A DNA stretch of 64,000 bases. Origin: Vibrio sp. CK2-1 (GTDB lineage: Bacteria; Pseudomonadota; Gammaproteobacteria; Enterobacterales; Vibrionaceae). A program made the translations under genes and the position numbers. Numbering within the stretch: the stretch's first letter is position 1; each line of letters opens with the position of its first letter. The notes under the pieces were generated by a model. It ran no database searches. It saw nothing but the letters and a program-made list of their open reading frames with translations, and was not told the origin of the DNA. Shown here piece by piece: positions 19,122-30,563 of the stretch. Location: NCBI RefSeq assembly GCF_021726515.1, contig NZ_JAKKCJ010000006.1, positions 107,387 to 171,386 of the forward strand, written 5' to 3'.

Positions 19122-19970
19122 ATGTCTACAAATAATAAAAAACAATTGCTCGGGGAATGTTTGTCGGAATTTATCGGTACTGGCCTACTGATATTTTTCG
19201 GAGTCGGGTGTGTTGCTGCTTTAGTGTTAACTGGGGCAAGCTTTGGCCAATGGGAAATCAGTATAATCTGGGGCGTCGGGGTAGCCATGGCTATCTATTG
19301 CGCAGGAGGCGTGTCAGGGGCGCATCTAAATCCAGCCGTTACAATTGCTTTAACCTTATTTCATGGTTTCGATAAACGAAAAGTGCTGCCTTATATTGGC
19401 TCGCAACTTTTAGGCGCTTTTAGTTCTGCCGCTTTGGTCTATGCCTTATACAGCAACTTATTTAGCGAATATGAACTTGCCAACAACATGGTTCGAGGCT
19501 CGCAAGAAAGCTTGGCGTTAGCGGGCATATTCTCAACCTATCCAAATCCAGCATTAACTTTTGGTGGCGCGTTTGCGGTTGAGTTTGTGATCACCGCGGT
19601 GCTGATGTTTGTGATTTTAGCGTTAGGGGATGATCGCAATGGTGCTCCGAATGGCGCAGTGACTCCGCTATTAGTTGGTTTGTTGATTGCGGTAATAGGT
19701 GGTTCACTCGGGCCGTTAACTGGCTTTGCGATGAACCCTGCACGTGATTTTGGGCCGAAGTTTTTCGCTTATTTAGCAGGCTGGGGCGATATGGCGTTAA
19801 CCGGTGGTAAAGATATTCCGTACTTTATTGTGCCGATCCTTGCTCCGATTTGTGGCGCTTCCTTTGGTGGTTGGTTGTATCCAAAAGTGATTGGTTTCTA
19901 CCTGAATAATGATCCACAAGAGGTTAATGATCCCGCTGAACAGTCACCTCAAGTACTAACGAATGTTTAA
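19122..19970 (+). CDS. glpF: Glycerol uptake facilitator GlpF
   Basis: Aquaglyceroporin of the MIP family, 282 residues. Both pore-forming NPA boxes are present (HLNPAVT and FAMNPARDFGPK). The Asp after the second NPA box (NPARD) is the mark of glycerol facilitators as opposed to pure water channels. Six hydrophobic spans are visible. It is followed by glpK after 38 bp, probably in one operon. Confidence 0.96.
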   Translation: MSTNNKKQLLGECLSEFIGTGLLIFFGVGCVAALVLTGASFGQWEISIIWGVGVAMAIYCAGGVSGAHLNPAVTIALTLFHGFDKRKVLPYIGSQLLGAFSSAALVYALYSNLFSEYELANNMVRGSQESLALAGIFSTYPNPALTFGGAFAVEFVITAVLMFVILALGDDRNGAPNGAVTPLLVGLLIAVIGGSLGPLTGFAMNPARDFGPKFFAYLAGWGDMALTGGKDIPYFIVPILAPICGASFGGWLYPKVIGFYLNNDPQEVNDPAEQSPQVLTNV

Positions 19971-20008
19971 TTAGCACAATAATAAAACGAATAAAGTAGG
20001 AAAATATT

Positions 20009-21508
20009 ATGGAAAAGAAATACATCGTCGCTTTAGATCAAGGCACCACTAGTTCTCGCGCTGTCGTACTCGATCGTGATGCCAATATTGTGTGTAGTGC
20101 GCAACGTGAATTTACTCAAATTTATCCGCAAGCTGGCTGGGTAGAGCATGATCCTTTAGAAATTTGGGCATCGCAAAGTTCAACCTTAGTTGAAGCGTTA
20201 GCCAAAGGTGGTTTGCATTCAGATGAAATCGCCGGCATTGGTATTACTAACCAACGTGAAACCACGATTGTGTGGAACCGCACTACTGGTAAACCTATTT
20301 ATAACGCGATTGTGTGGCAATGTCGCCGTACTGCGAGCATTTGTGAAGAGCTAAAAAAAGCCGGTCTTGAAGAGTACATTCTAGAAAATACTGGCCTAGT
20401 GGTTGACCCATATTTCTCTGGCACCAAAGTAAAATGGATTCTTGATAATGTAGAAGGCGCTCGCCAGCAAGCTGAAAACGGTGAACTTGCTTTCGGTACC
20501 GTCGATTCATGGTTAATTTGGAACATGACTCAAGGTCGCACACACGTGACTGATCCAACCAACGCAAGTCGTACTATGTTATTTAACATCAATACACTTG
20601 AGTGGGATGACAAGCTACTTGATGCGATGGGCATTCCGAAATCCATGATGCCGGAAGTGAAGTCTTCTTCAGAAGTTTACGCACAAACCAACATTGGTGG
20701 TAAAGGCGGTACTCGTATTCCAATCGCCGGGATTGCTGGGGATCAGCAAGCGGCGTTATTTGGTCAAATGTGTGTGGAAGCGGGCCAAGCCAAAAACACC
20801 TACGGTACAGGTTGCTTCTTATTAATGAATACCGGTGAGAAGAAAGTGACTTCTCAAAATGGGCTTCTGACTACGCTAGCTTGTGGCCCTAAAGGCGAAG
20901 TGAGCTACGCATTGGAAGGCGCAGTATTTATGGGCGGCGCATCAATTCAATGGCTGCGTGATGAATTACGTTTAATTACTGATGCTGCGGATACCGAATA
21001 TTTCGCCACGAAAGTAGAAACCTCTAATGGCGCTTATGTGGTGCCAGCATTTACTGGACTAGGTGCACCACACTGGGACCCGTATGCGCGTGGCGCGATT
21101 GTCGGCTTAACTCGCGGTGTAAACCGTAATCACATCATCCGAGCGACTTTAGAAAGTATTGCTTACCAATCATTAGATGTGATTTCTGCTATGCAGGCTG
21201 ATTCAGGCATCAAACTGGATTTCCTTAAAGTTGATGGCGGCGCGGTTGCCAATAACTTCCTAATGCAGTTCCAATCGGATGTGTTAAATACCGAAGTACA
21301 GCGCCCAGTAGTCACCGAAGTGACCGCATTAGGCGCAGCCTATCTTGCCGGCTTAGCGGTTGGATTCTGGGGCAGCATTGATGAGTTGAAACACAAATCC
21401 GTGCTCGATCGTTCATTCCAACCATGTGCTGATGATGGCAAACGTCAACGTCGTCATGATGGCTGGAAGCGAGCAGTTGAATGTGCGAAAGGCTGGGTGC
21501 AGGAGTAA
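20009..21508 (+). CDS. glpK: Glycerol kinase GlpK
   Basis: Phosphorylates glycerol to glycerol-3-phosphate with ATP. FGGY-family signatures are seen: the N-terminal [13 protein letters not shown] phosphate loop, the central [11 protein letters not shown] region and [18 protein letters not shown] near the C-terminus. 499 residues is normal. It has a good Shine-Dalgarno (TAGGAAAA) and sits behind glpF. Confidence 0.97.
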   Translation: MEKKYIVALDQGTTSSRAVVLDRDANIVCSAQREFTQIYPQAGWVEHDPLEIWASQSSTLVEALAKGGLHSDEIAGIGITNQRETTIVWNRTTGKPIYNAIVWQCRRTASICEELKKAGLEEYILENTGLVVDPYFSGTKVKWILDNVEGARQQAENGELAFGTVDSWLIWNMTQGRTHVTDPTNASRTMLFNINTLEWDDKLLDAMGIPKSMMPEVKSSSEVYAQTNIGGKGGTRIPIAGIAGDQQAALFGQMCVEAGQAKNTYGTGCFLLMNTGEKKVTSQNGLLTTLACGPKGEVSYALEGAVFMGGASIQWLRDELRLITDAADTEYFATKVETSNGAYVVPAFTGLGAPHWDPYARGAIVGLTRGVNRNHIIRATLESIAYQSLDVISAMQADSGIKLDFLKVDGGAVANNFLMQFQSDVLNTEVQRPVVTEVTALGAAYLAGLAVGFWGSIDELKHKSVLDRSFQPCADDGKRQRRHDGWKRAVECAKGWVQE

Positions 21509-21583
21509 GCACTTCATAGCACCAATGATGTATAATACGGCCCATTGAACTTAAACTGACATTATTTTAATGGGTTGTATTAT

Positions 21584-21976
21584 ATGAAAAAGCTTTTATT
21601 GATTGGCTTGGGATTAGTGGTTCTGTCTGGTTGTAGTGCCCGTTTTACTGATATGACATTGGCAAGTACAAAAAATGTTGATCTTAATTCGGGGCAATTA
21701 GTCACAGGGCAAAGAGTGAAAGCGCAAGACATGTACCCTGTGTTTATTATTCCTTTAGGCACTCCTAATATGAAAAATGCCATTGATAAAGCGATTGAAA
21801 GTGATAAGTGTGCCATTGCATTATCTGATGTTGTGATCACTCAATTGAATCACGCTTTTATTTTTGGTGAGTTTGGTTTAGAGGTTGAGGGTAACTTGCT
21901 TTTAGATAAGTCTCGCCCGGGGTGTGAAAATGCAGACACTAAGAAGCTTGAGCAGTCACCATTATTGATAAAATAA
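21584..21976 (+). CDS. Small lipoprotein of unknown function
   Basis: 130-residue protein with a lipoprotein signal peptide and lipobox (VVLSG|CSA, Cys at about residue 17), so it is probably an outer- or inner-membrane lipoprotein. I do not recognise a domain. A TATAAT at 21531-21536 lies upstream. A TTG at 21575 is in frame, but the ATG at 21584 gives a normal signal peptide. The terminator at 22081-22105 lies downstream. Confidence 0.8.
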   Translation: MKKLLLIGLGLVVLSGCSARFTDMTLASTKNVDLNSGQLVTGQRVKAQDMYPVFIIPLGTPNMKNAIDKAIESDKCAIALSDVVITQLNHAFIFGEFGLEVEGNLLLDKSRPGCENADTKKLEQSPLLIK

Positions 21977-22080
21977 TATTGAATCTAGAGCGCTACTATT
22001 AGTTAGTGTTAATTTTTAATATTCCTAAGCTAGCAATGTCGATGCTGGTCTAATCGCTTAGAGATATTAGCAATCATAAG

Positions 22081-22105
22081 AAAGGCGGACTACGGTCCGC
22101 CTTTT
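22081..22105. terminator. Bidirectional intrinsic terminator
   Basis: A strong hairpin AAAGGCGGAC-TACG-GTCCGCCTTTTT with a T-run on the plus strand and an A-run before it, placed between two convergent lipoprotein genes. It can serve both strands. Confidence 0.92.
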
Positions 22106-22127
22106 TGGTGTTAAAGGTTAATAAATA

Positions 22128-23057
22128 TTAAATGGCAAAATCAACCGTCGTTGTTTCACCACTCATCAAGGTTGTTTCTTGAACTTCCCCAGCTGGTAGT
22201 GGAATAGTCAAACCATCATATTGGATTGAGTCATCATCTGAGCCATTACAGTAAAGGGCAATGGTGTAGTCTCCAGCCGGTAAAAATCCCAATTCATATT
22301 CGCCAGAAATATTAGCTTCAGCTGTAGCGTACGGTGCAATGGTTCCCTCAGGAACGGTGCTGTTGAACTCTTCATCTTCTTGATCATAGAGATCGCCAAG
22401 TTTACCTTGATCTAAACCTTTACCTTCGTACAAATAAACAAAGTTCTTGTCACCTAATGTACATACTGGTGCAGTCACTTTTAGTGTTGCTGCACTTTCA
22501 TTATCAATAATGGTGACACCATGTGGCTTGAGAATATAGCCATTATTGTTATTTGCATTGCCGCGCATCACTAAAGATTTACGTAGATCAAACTCAATAG
22601 TGAAAGCTTGGGTGGCATCTTCACTTACCGTAAAGCTACCTAATTGCAATTTATTACTTGGTTGTTTTAGAGGTTGTGTTCCTTGAGCATCATCCACAAA
22701 GTTCACGTTAGATTCATCACTGATGTGCAGAATTAAGTTTTTATATTCACCTACCGGAATGGGTTGTTCAGTCACGATGAATTTTGAATCAGAACCTTGG
22801 TAGTCTAATAAATCGAGTTGGTGATAATCGACGCCAGCTGAATCTGGCTCAACATCTAAGAGGGTGCGTTCACCATTTTGGTGAATAAGTTCAATTTGAG
22901 TAAAAGCGATAGTGACGGATTGAGCTTCATCGACTGGTGCATCAGATACAGCAAAGGAGACGTTAGCGGTTTTTTCGCTATCAGATGAGTCGGAGTCGGA
23001 TCCGCAGCCAGTAAGGATTAAGGCTGATGTTGCGAGCACTGCTGTTAAATATTTCAT
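22128..23057 (-). CDS. DUF4382-type lipoprotein
   Basis: 309-residue predicted lipoprotein: signal peptide with lipobox LILTG|CGSDSDSSDSE, then a Ser/Asp-rich linker. The first domain (VSFAVSDAPVDEAQSVTIAFTQIELI) matches what I know of the DUF4382 family. The C-terminal part looks like a beta-sandwich carboxypeptidase-regulatory-like fold (GEYELGFLPAGDYTIALYC). The function is unknown, and it is probably exposed in the periplasm or on the surface. The low pI of the mature part fits an extracytoplasmic protein in a marine bacterium. Confidence 0.8.
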   Translation of the reverse strand: MKYLTAVLATSALILTGCGSDSDSSDSEKTANVSFAVSDAPVDEAQSVTIAFTQIELIHQNGERTLLDVEPDSAGVDYHQLDLLDYQGSDSKFIVTEQPIPVGEYKNLILHISDESNVNFVDDAQGTQPLKQPSNKLQLGSFTVSEDATQAFTIEFDLRKSLVMRGNANNNNGYILKPHGVTIIDNESAATLKVTAPVCTLGDKNFVYLYEGKGLDQGKLGDLYDQEDEEFNSTVPEGTIAPYATAEANISGEYELGFLPAGDYTIALYCNGSDDDSIQYDGLTIPLPAGEVQETTLMSGETTTVDFAI

Positions 23058-23187
23058 GATTACATCCCTATAAGATATTTTTATATTGTAAGGATGAGTT
23101 TAGTGATAGGTTGCTCAATTGTTAATGGGGCAATTCAAAAGCTGACATTTATTGACAGCGCTATGACTGTGTTTTCGTTGATAGTGG

Positions 23188-23367
23188 CGTGTTGCGTGAA
23201 AAGCAAAAGCAGCCGAGCCTTTTGCTCTTCCTTGCGACTCTAAGCGAAGCGCTCACGTAAAGCCCAGCAAAAAGTCACGAGTACCTAATTTCAGATTGTG
23301 TGCAAAAGCAACAACGATCGGGAAATTACTCTTCCTCGAAACTAGGAACTCGAAACTCGCTACCTCT
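23188..23367 (+). repeat. Dispersed intergenic element between DUF4382 gene and tex
   Basis: Contains GCGTGTTGCGTGAAAAGCAA, CTAAGCGAAGCGCTCACGTA and the tail CCTCGAAACTAGGAACTCGA. It combines words from both main subtypes. It lies upstream of one minus-strand gene and just downstream of the other (tex). Confidence 0.75.
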
Positions 23368-23370
23368 TTT

Positions 23371-25689
23371 CTACTTTTTCGCTTTAGCAAACGCTGCCGC
23401 AAACGCACCACCCATTGCAGCATTAGCTGGCTCAGCTTGGCGCTGGGTTTGCTGGCGCGGAGCCTGACGACGATCATTATTCGGCTTAGCACTACGTTGT
23501 GAGTTTTGCTCGCCCGGTTGATCGTTTAAACGCATGGTTAGAGCAATACGCTTACGCTGAATATCCACTTCCATCACTTTGACTTTCACGATATCGCCAG
23601 CTTTCACTACTTCACGTGGGTCAGCTACATAGCGATCAGTCAAAGCAGAAATATGTACTAGTCCATCTTGGTGAACGCCGATATCAACAAAGGCACCAAA
23701 GTTAGCCACATTCGATACCACACCTTCTAAAATCATGCCGATTTCAAGATCTTTAACTTCATTCACCCCTTCAGCAAAGGTTGCAGTTTTAAACTCAGGA
23801 CGAGGATCTCGGCCCGGTTTATCTAGCTCTTTGATGATGTCGGTAACGGTCGGTAGACCAAAGGTGTCATCGGTATAATCCGTCGCGCGTAGGTTACGTA
23901 AGAACTCGCTATCGCCCAGCAATGCTTTGGTCGCTTTACCGGTTTGCTCAGCAATTTTCTTCACCACAGGGTAGGCTTCTGGGTGAACCGATGAAGCATC
24001 CAGTGGGTTTTTACCGTTCATAATACGTAAGAAGCCCGCACACTGTTCAAAGGCTTTTGGCCCTAAGCGAGGCACTTTTTTCAGCGCGGTACGTGAATCA
24101 AAACGGCCTTGCTCATTACGATAATCAACAATGTTTTGTGCCATGGTCGTCGATAAACCGGCCACACGAGTCAACAGCGCAGCAGAAGCCATATTGACAT
24201 CGACCCCAACCGCATTCACACAGTCTTCTACTACTGCATCAAGGCGTTTGGCTAACATCGACTGACTTACATCATGTTGGTATTGACCAACCCCAATCGA
24301 TTTAGGATCAATCTTCACTAATTCTGCCAATGGATCTTGCAAGCGACGAGCAATCGACACCGCACCACGTAGTGATACATCCATATCTGGGAATTCTTTG
24401 GCGGCTAATTCAGAGGCGGAATACACCGAGGCACCGGCTTCGCTGACCATGATTTTTTGCACTTTTAAGTTGTGACGCTTGATAATGTCAGCAACTAAAG
24501 TATCGGTTTCACGTGAAGCCGTACCATTACCAATCGCAATCAAATCGACGTTGTGCGCTTTGACTAATTTCAAAATCGTATTGGTAGAAGCTTCGATTTT
24601 ATTATGCGGCTGATGCGGATAGATGGTTTCCGTTGCCAATACTTTACCGGTGGCATCGACGACTGCGATTTTTGAGCCAGTACGTAAACCCGGATCTAAA
24701 CCTAGAGTAGCGCGAGGGCCAGCGGGAGCCGCCATCAATAAATCTTTTAGGTTGGTCGCAAACACTTCAATCGCTTCGATTTCAGAGCGTTCTTTCATTG
24801 CGCCCATCAATTCGGTTTCAAGGTGCATTGAAATCTTAATGCGCCACGCCCAGCTGATCACTTGTTTGCGCCAGTTATCGGCTGGTGCGTTATTAAAATT
24901 CACTCGGTAATGATCGGCAATAATGGTTTCACAATACGAACCACGTACGCTTTCTTCTTGCGCCGGGTCAGCATTAAGGCTTAATTGTAAGAAGCCTTCA
25001 TTACGGCCACGTAGCATCGCAAGGGCGCGGTGTGACGGTACACGGCTGATCAGTTCGTTATGTTCAAAGTAGTCTTTAAACTTCTCGCCTTCTTGATCTT
25101 TGCCAGTGATCACGCGAGATTGCAGCTCGGCATTTTTTTGCAAGTAAGTACGTACTTTGTCTAGAAGGTCGGCATCTTCAGCCATGCGCTCCATTAAAAT
25201 TGCGCGCGCACCATCGAGTGCGGTTTTAGTATCGGCAATGGAATCTTTAACGTACTTAGCCGCTTCCACTTCAGGATCGAGTTGCGGGTTTTGCCATAGC
25301 GCATCGGCTAGTGGTTCAAGACCCGCTTCAATGGCGATTTGGCCTTTAGTGCGACGCTTTGGTTTGTAAGGTAAATAGAGATCTTCTAAGCGAGTTTTGC
25401 TATCGGTGGCTAAGATTTCTTTTTCAAGCTCGGGCGTTAGCTTATCTTGCTCACGAATCGATTTTAGAATGGTTTGGCGGCGGTCATCCAGTTCACGTAA
25501 ATAGCTTAAACGGCTATCTAAATTACGCAGTTGAGTATCGTCTAAGCCGCCAGTGACTTCTTTACGATAACGCGCGATAAAAGGTACAGTGTTGCCATCG
25601 TCGATTAAGGTGACCGTGGCAAGAACTTGTTCAACGCGAACATTTAATTCTTGAGCGATGATCTGACAGATTTGGTTCTGTTGGCTCAT
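23371..25689 (-). CDS. tex: RNA-binding transcription accessory protein Tex
   Basis: Conserved nucleic-acid-binding protein, 772 residues. Domain order by eye: Tex-like N-terminal helical part, a YqgF-like RNase H fold ([16 protein letters not shown], about residues 330-345), helix-hairpin-helix repeats, and a C-terminal S1 domain ([31 protein letters not shown]). The extreme C-terminus is a basic Gln/Ala-rich tail. It is related to eukaryotic Spt6 and takes part in transcription or RNA turnover. Confidence 0.95.
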   Translation of the reverse strand: MSQQNQICQIIAQELNVRVEQVLATVTLIDDGNTVPFIARYRKEVTGGLDDTQLRNLDSRLSYLRELDDRRQTILKSIREQDKLTPELEKEILATDSKTRLEDLYLPYKPKRRTKGQIAIEAGLEPLADALWQNPQLDPEVEAAKYVKDSIADTKTALDGARAILMERMAEDADLLDKVRTYLQKNAELQSRVITGKDQEGEKFKDYFEHNELISRVPSHRALAMLRGRNEGFLQLSLNADPAQEESVRGSYCETIIADHYRVNFNNAPADNWRKQVISWAWRIKISMHLETELMGAMKERSEIEAIEVFATNLKDLLMAAPAGPRATLGLDPGLRTGSKIAVVDATGKVLATETIYPHQPHNKIEASTNTILKLVKAHNVDLIAIGNGTASRETDTLVADIIKRHNLKVQKIMVSEAGASVYSASELAAKEFPDMDVSLRGAVSIARRLQDPLAELVKIDPKSIGVGQYQHDVSQSMLAKRLDAVVEDCVNAVGVDVNMASAALLTRVAGLSTTMAQNIVDYRNEQGRFDSRTALKKVPRLGPKAFEQCAGFLRIMNGKNPLDASSVHPEAYPVVKKIAEQTGKATKALLGDSEFLRNLRATDYTDDTFGLPTVTDIIKELDKPGRDPRPEFKTATFAEGVNEVKDLEIGMILEGVVSNVANFGAFVDIGVHQDGLVHISALTDRYVADPREVVKAGDIVKVKVMEVDIQRKRIALTMRLNDQPGEQNSQRSAKPNNDRRQAPRQQTQRQAEPANAAMGGAFAAAFAKAKK

Positions 25690-25849
25690 GGTGTCTCTCT
25701 TTATAATGCTTACTGTTGGCTAGGATTCTGCAAGCTAATCGACTAGGGAGCAAGGGATTAATCTTGAGTTAGCGATAAATTAACAATCGACTTTGCAGTA
25801 TAATCAACGCTATTAACGTTTAATTGGTGTTACTTTTCAGGATATTGAT

Positions 25850-26329
25850 GTGAAAACCAAGCTGATCACCCGAGAGGGCTATAATAAGCTAAAAGCTGAA
25901 CACGATCATTTGTGGCATGAAAAACGCCCGGAGATCACTAAAATTGTGACTTGGGCGGCTAGCCTAGGTGATCGCTCTGAGAACGCTGACTACACCTTCA
26001 ACAAGCGTTTACTTCGTCAAATAGATCGACGGGTGAGATTCCTACGCAAGTTTCTGCCCGAAGTAACCATAGTCGATTACTCTCCTCAACAAGAAGGAAA
26101 GGTTTTCTTCGGGGCTTGGGTCGAAATTGAAAACGAAGCTGGGGATGTGAAGTCATTTCGCATTGTAGGCCCTGAAGAAATTTATGGCGACGCAAAAGAC
26201 TATATTTCGATTGATTCACCAATGGCACGCGCCTTGTTGAAAAAAGAGGTCGACGATGAAGTAGTGGTCAAAACTCCCGATGGTGATAAAGAGTGGTTTG
26301 TGAATTCAATTCGATATGACAGCAAGTAA
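25850..26329 (+). CDS. greB: Transcription elongation factor GreB
   Basis: Rescues backtracked RNA polymerase by stimulating transcript cleavage. The 159-residue protein has an N-terminal coiled coil carrying the acidic tip residues (GDRSENADY, about residues 44-52) and a C-terminal FKBP-like globular domain (GPEEIYGDAKDYISIDSPMARALL). KRPEITKIVTWAASLGDRSE is typical of GreB rather than GreA. It is divergent from tex, as in other gammaproteobacteria. Confidence 0.96.
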   Translation: MKTKLITREGYNKLKAEHDHLWHEKRPEITKIVTWAASLGDRSENADYTFNKRLLRQIDRRVRFLRKFLPEVTIVDYSPQQEGKVFFGAWVEIENEAGDVKSFRIVGPEEIYGDAKDYISIDSPMARALLKKEVDDEVVVKTPDGDKEWFVNSIRYDSK

Positions 26330-26534
26330 TTGCCAGTTATTAAAATTCAGATTTGAAGTTATTAGCTATAAAACCATAAAAAAGACAGGTATTTGTTACA
26401 AATTGGTACTTAGTTAAAGACAATTCGCTCTATATTTAAGTATTCTGAGTAAAGTTTCGATTAGGTGTATGTTCAGCCCTATCAAGAGGGTATATTGATT
26501 AAAATCACCAGTGATAGTGAATAGGAAGAATTCA

Positions 26535-27257
26535 ATGCAACAAGAAAATTATAAAATTCTAGTGGTCGATGACGATGCTCGTCTACGTTCATTGCTCGAG
26601 CGTTATTTATCAGAGCAAGGTTTTCAAGTACGTAGTGTTGCCAATGCTGAGCAAATGGACCGTTTATTAACCCGTGAAAACTTTCACTTAATGGTGCTCG
26701 ATTTAATGCTACCTGGCGAAGATGGTTTATCTATTTGCCAGCGCTTACGTAAAGATAACAATCAACTACCGATTGTGATGCTGACCGCGAAAGGCGATGA
26801 AATCGATCGTATCGTTGGCCTAGAAGTTGGCGCTGATGATTATCTACCAAAACCATTTAACCCACGTGAGTTGCTTGCTCGTTTACGTGCAGTATTGCGT
26901 CGTCAATCAGTTGAAGCGCCGGGAGCCCCAAGCTCAGATGAAGAAATCGTTAAGTTTGGTGAATTTACTTTAAACCTAGGTACTCGCGAAATGTTCCGTG
27001 GTGAAGAGCCAATGCCACTAACTTCAGGTGAATTTGCGGTATTGAAGATTTTGGTAACGCACGCTCGCACGCCAATGTCTCGTGACAAGTTAATGAATAT
27101 GGCGCGTGGCCGTGAATATTCCGCGATGGAGCGTTCGATTGATGTACAAATCTCTCGCCTACGCCGTATGCTAGAAGAAGATCCAAGCCATCCTCGTTAT
27201 ATTCAAACGGTTTGGGGCTTAGGTTATGTCTTTGTTCCTGATGGGAAGAAGGTTTAA
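26535..27257 (+). CDS. ompR: Two-component response regulator OmpR
   Basis: Osmolarity/pH response regulator, 240 residues. The receiver domain has the acidic pocket VVDDD and phosphoacceptor Asp56 in LMVLDLMLPGEDG. The C-terminal winged helix (RSIDVQISRLRRMLEEDP, YIQTVWGLGYVFVPDG) binds DNA. The ATG at 26535 (MQQENYKILVVDDD) is chosen over a GTG 24 bases earlier because AGGAAGAA lies just ahead and it matches the family N-terminus. An unusual 217-bp gap separates it from envZ. Confidence 0.97.
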   Translation: MQQENYKILVVDDDARLRSLLERYLSEQGFQVRSVANAEQMDRLLTRENFHLMVLDLMLPGEDGLSICQRLRKDNNQLPIVMLTAKGDEIDRIVGLEVGADDYLPKPFNPRELLARLRAVLRRQSVEAPGAPSSDEEIVKFGEFTLNLGTREMFRGEEPMPLTSGEFAVLKILVTHARTPMSRDKLMNMARGREYSAMERSIDVQISRLRRMLEEDPSHPRYIQTVWGLGYVFVPDGKKV

Positions 27258-27271
27258 CACGGGGTTCGAAC

Positions 27272-27390
27272 CTCGTCGCTCGTTACTCGAAAAAGCGCAG
27301 AGCTGCAAAGCAACGCGCTTTTATTTTATGTGTTCTATGATGGATCTTAGCTACGACAAGCGAAGCGCCCTAGTCACGAGAAACGATAAC
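27272..27390 (+). repeat. Dispersed intergenic element between ompR and envZ
   Basis: Left arm words CTCGTCGCTCGTTACTCGAA and right arm CGAAGCGCCCTAGTCACGAG with AAACGATAAC. It sits inside what should be a two-gene operon. Confidence 0.8.
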
Positions 27391-27474
27391 TGATTGACAG
27401 TCACCCTAATGACTATCAAACTTCTTTTTAATTATTAGTAACCTTTCTATTTCTTATTTAATCGGTACTTTCCC

Positions 27475-28818
27475 ATGCTTCGCTTTCGCAGTTCTCGTAC
27501 TCAAACCGTTTTTTTCTTAGTGGTTCTTCTGATCGCTAGCCAAGTTTTGTCTTATATGATCGTGTTTAACTACGCGTTACTACCTAGTCTTAAACAGTTT
27601 AATCGGATTCTTTCCCATGAAGTTCGTTTGATGTTAGACGAAGAAGATATGTTGAAACAATCTGGTGAACAAGAACGACCATTTCGCCGTGAACTGTTAG
27701 CCGAACTTGGGGTGTCGATTTATCCGGAAGATTCCCCACAAGCTAAAGAGTTTGAAGTTGCTTCGGCTATCGACTTTTTGAGTGAGGAAATGGGTGATGA
27801 AGTAGGCTCGCCGACAGAAGTTCGTTTAGTTTTAGGCGCTGAAAGTTACGTTCTATGGCTTAAAGTCGATGCTTTACCCGATCACTTGATCCGTATTCCG
27901 TTAACCGAACTAACCGAAAAAGACTTTGCACCGCTGTTCCGTAATAGCTTGTTAATTGCCTTGTTATTAATCGCCGGCATGTGGTTTTTCATGCGTCTGC
28001 AAAATAGGCCATTAGTGGCATTGGAAGAAGCGGCGAAGACAGTAGGTAAAGGGGAGATTCCCGATCCAGTACCAGAAAAAGGCGCATCAGAAATTTTAGC
28101 GGTAACCAAAGCATTTAACCAAATGTCGAAAGGTATCCAAGCCCTAGAAGAAGATCGCGCTTTATTGATGTCGGGCATTAGCCATGATTTACGCACCCCG
28201 TTAACACGTATTCGTTTAGCCACTGAAATGATGTCACCGCAAGATGATTACTTGGCGGAAAGCATGATTAAAGACACTGAAGAGTGTAATGAAATTATTA
28301 GCCAGTTTATGGACTACCTTAAACCGGCCCATACTAAAGACCACCAAGCGGTAAACTTAAATCAAATTGTTTCGGAAGTAGTGATTGCAGAACAAGATAA
28401 ACACAGTACCGATTTTGAATTAACCATTACTGAAGAAATTCGTCATGCTCTAGGTGAGGCAGTGGCGCTTAAGCGTGTGGTATCGAATCTGATTGTTAAC
28501 GCATTACGCTATGGCAATGGCTGGATTAAAGTCTCTACCGGTATGACAGCAGATAATAAGTTGGTTTGGGTCACCGTTGAAGATAATGGCCCCGGCATTG
28601 ATAAAGCCCAGTTAGCATCGTTATTTGAACCTTTCACCCGAGGTGATACTGCTCGTGGTAGTAGTGAAGGCGCGGGATTAGGGCTTGCGATTGTTAAGCG
28701 TATTGTCAGCCAGCACCAAGGTTTAATTGTGGTTACCAACCGCACCGAAGGTGGTTTGAAAGTGCAGATCAGCATTCCAACCGCGAAGAAAGAGAAGAGA
28801 TTGGTTAGAGAGGGGTAA
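27475..28818 (+). CDS. envZ: Osmosensor histidine kinase EnvZ
   Basis: Inner-membrane sensor kinase partner of OmpR, 447 residues. Two membrane spans lie at about residues 14-36 and 160-180, flanking a periplasmic domain. A HAMP linker follows, then the phosphoacceptor motif [20 protein letters not shown] with His237, the N box ([15 protein letters not shown]), and G boxes ([21 protein letters not shown]). It starts at ATG 27475. It is probably still transcribed from the ompR promoter, but the repeat element in the gap could change relative dosage. Confidence 0.96.
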   Translation: MLRFRSSRTQTVFFLVVLLIASQVLSYMIVFNYALLPSLKQFNRILSHEVRLMLDEEDMLKQSGEQERPFRRELLAELGVSIYPEDSPQAKEFEVASAIDFLSEEMGDEVGSPTEVRLVLGAESYVLWLKVDALPDHLIRIPLTELTEKDFAPLFRNSLLIALLLIAGMWFFMRLQNRPLVALEEAAKTVGKGEIPDPVPEKGASEILAVTKAFNQMSKGIQALEEDRALLMSGISHDLRTPLTRIRLATEMMSPQDDYLAESMIKDTEECNEIISQFMDYLKPAHTKDHQAVNLNQIVSEVVIAEQDKHSTDFELTITEEIRHALGEAVALKRVVSNLIVNALRYGNGWIKVSTGMTADNKLVWVTVEDNGPGIDKAQLASLFEPFTRGDTARGSSEGAGLGLAIVKRIVSQHQGLIVVTNRTEGGLKVQISIPTAKKEKRLVREG

Positions 28819-28825
28819 AGTGGAT

Positions 28826-29139
28826 TTCGTTGCTCGTATCTAGGGCGCTCCGCTTCTCGTAGCTCGGAAAAGAAAGAGCTGTGATTGATTGTGGCGTGTA
28901 GCGTGTTTTGTGTTGCGTGTAAAAGCGGACGCTAAAAATGAGGCGTATTCCCGAAAAGCGATGTAGGAGCGCAATTCAGGATCTCCTACAGCAATTGAGT
29001 TATCAAATCGCGGTAGGAGATTTCGTATCTTCTTCGCTTAGACTCATGTACGGAATTACGATGTTTTATTGTTCCGTGAATTTACGCTTTTATCTTTTCC
29101 GAGCTACGAGAAGCGAAGCGCCCGATAAACGAGATTCGC
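28826..29139 (+). repeat. Composite repeat region downstream of xanP (copy 1 of a long direct repeat)
   Basis: Starts with a standard left arm (TAGGGCGCTCCGCTTCTCGT, 28843-28862). From about 28903 it then matches 30663-30897 almost base for base for about 235 bp, through the REP-like units 28953-28991 and 29012-29060, to the right arm CGAAGCGCCCGATAAACGAG. The two copies are in the same orientation on either side of xanP. Confidence 0.9.
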
Positions 29140-29147
29140 TCCGCCTT

Positions 29148-30509
29148 CTAATCTTCTTTATTCGCCGGCAACAACATACTCAGCAAAATCGCAGTGATCC
29201 CACCTGCTGCTACACCGGATGAGAAAATACTTTTAATAAACTCTGGCATAAATTGCAGAATCTCTGGTTTTTGCGCAATGCCTAGTCCCATCGAAAAAGA
29301 CAACGCCATGATTAAAATCGCGCGGCGGTCTAAATCAACACGAGAAATAATGCGAACCCCAGCTGCGGCAATTGTACCGAACATTACGATAGTCGCGCCG
29401 CCAAGTACTGGTTCTGGAATTAACTGTACAAAACTTGCTACGCCCGGAAATAGTCCCAGAATAATCAGCATGCCGGAAATAAAGTAACCTACATAACGAC
29501 TCGCCACACCCGTTAGCATAATGATGCCGTTGTTTTGGCTAAAGGTTGAGTTAGGGAAGCTGTTAAATAGCGCGGCAATTGCAGAATTTAAACCATCGGC
29601 TAATACGCCACCTTTGATACGTTTTAGGTAAACCGGGCCATCAACCGGCTCGCCTGAAACTTCTGACGTCGCGGTAATATCTCCAATTGCTTCTAGTGCG
29701 GTGATAAGGAAGATTAGCACTAAAGGAATAAACAACGACCAATCAAACCCTAGACCAAATTGCATTGGAATTGGCAAGGCGACTATTTCAGTATGAGCGG
29801 TTTGGCTGAGATCAAGCATTCCCATGAAATAAGCCACAACGCAGCCGACAAACATCGCAATCACAATGGATGCTACGCGTAAGTACGGGTTTTTCGCTCG
29901 GTTTAAAATCACGATTAGACCTAACACGACGCCGGCAAGTGCTAGGTTATCCAAACTGCCGAAGGTGTTGTTTTCCATTGCGCCATAGCCACCACCAATT
30001 GAGACCAAACCGATTTGGATCAGCGTTAAACCAATTAATGTCACTACGATGCCCGACACAAGTGGAGTAATGATTTTTTGTGCGTACTGCAAAATGCGCG
30101 AAAGGAAGATTTCTGCACTAGAAGCCACCAAGATAGTGCCGAAAATTGCTGCCATCATGGTTTCAATCGAAGCACCGCCAGCTTTTAAAGATAGGCCTGC
30201 ACCAATGATTGGCCCTAGGAAGTTAAAACTGGTGCCTTGAATGGAAAGTAAACCAGAACCAATCGGACCAATCGTACGGATTTGGATAAATGAACAAATA
30301 CCCGAAGCAAATAGTGACATGCTGATAATGGTATTGGTTTGCTCAGCAGGAACCCCTAAAGATTGGCAAATAATAAGAGAAGGGGTGATGACTGCAACAA
30401 ACATCGCAAGCAAGTGTTGCAGAGCGGCAAAAACGGTTTGAGGCAAGGGTGGACGATCATTTAATTGATACACCAGTTCCGTAGGTCGTGAAGCATGCGG
30501 GGCAGTCAT
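29148..30509 (-). CDS. xanP: Xanthine permease XanP (NCS2 family)
   Basis: Proton-driven xanthine uptake protein of the NCS2 nucleobase transporter family, about 453 residues with 12-14 hydrophobic spans. N-terminal [32 protein letters not shown] and the signature block [17 protein letters not shown] are close to those I know from E. coli XanP. The start MTAPHASRP at 30509 is preferred. The frame is open to 30563, but that extension covers the -10 region. A PurR box overlaps the promoter. The gene is flanked by long direct repeats. Confidence 0.9.
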   Translation of the reverse strand: MTAPHASRPTELVYQLNDRPPLPQTVFAALQHLLAMFVAVITPSLIICQSLGVPAEQTNTIISMSLFASGICSFIQIRTIGPIGSGLLSIQGTSFNFLGPIIGAGLSLKAGGASIETMMAAIFGTILVASSAEIFLSRILQYAQKIITPLVSGIVVTLIGLTLIQIGLVSIGGGYGAMENNTFGSLDNLALAGVVLGLIVILNRAKNPYLRVASIVIAMFVGCVVAYFMGMLDLSQTAHTEIVALPIPMQFGLGFDWSLFIPLVLIFLITALEAIGDITATSEVSGEPVDGPVYLKRIKGGVLADGLNSAIAALFNSFPNSTFSQNNGIIMLTGVASRYVGYFISGMLIILGLFPGVASFVQLIPEPVLGGATIVMFGTIAAAGVRIISRVDLDRRAILIMALSFSMGLGIAQKPEILQFMPEFIKSIFSSGVAAGGITAILLSMLLPANKED

Positions 30510-30563
30510 AATCTTCCTTATAATCCAATATTTGTTGACTGATACGTCAAGAATTTTGCGCAT

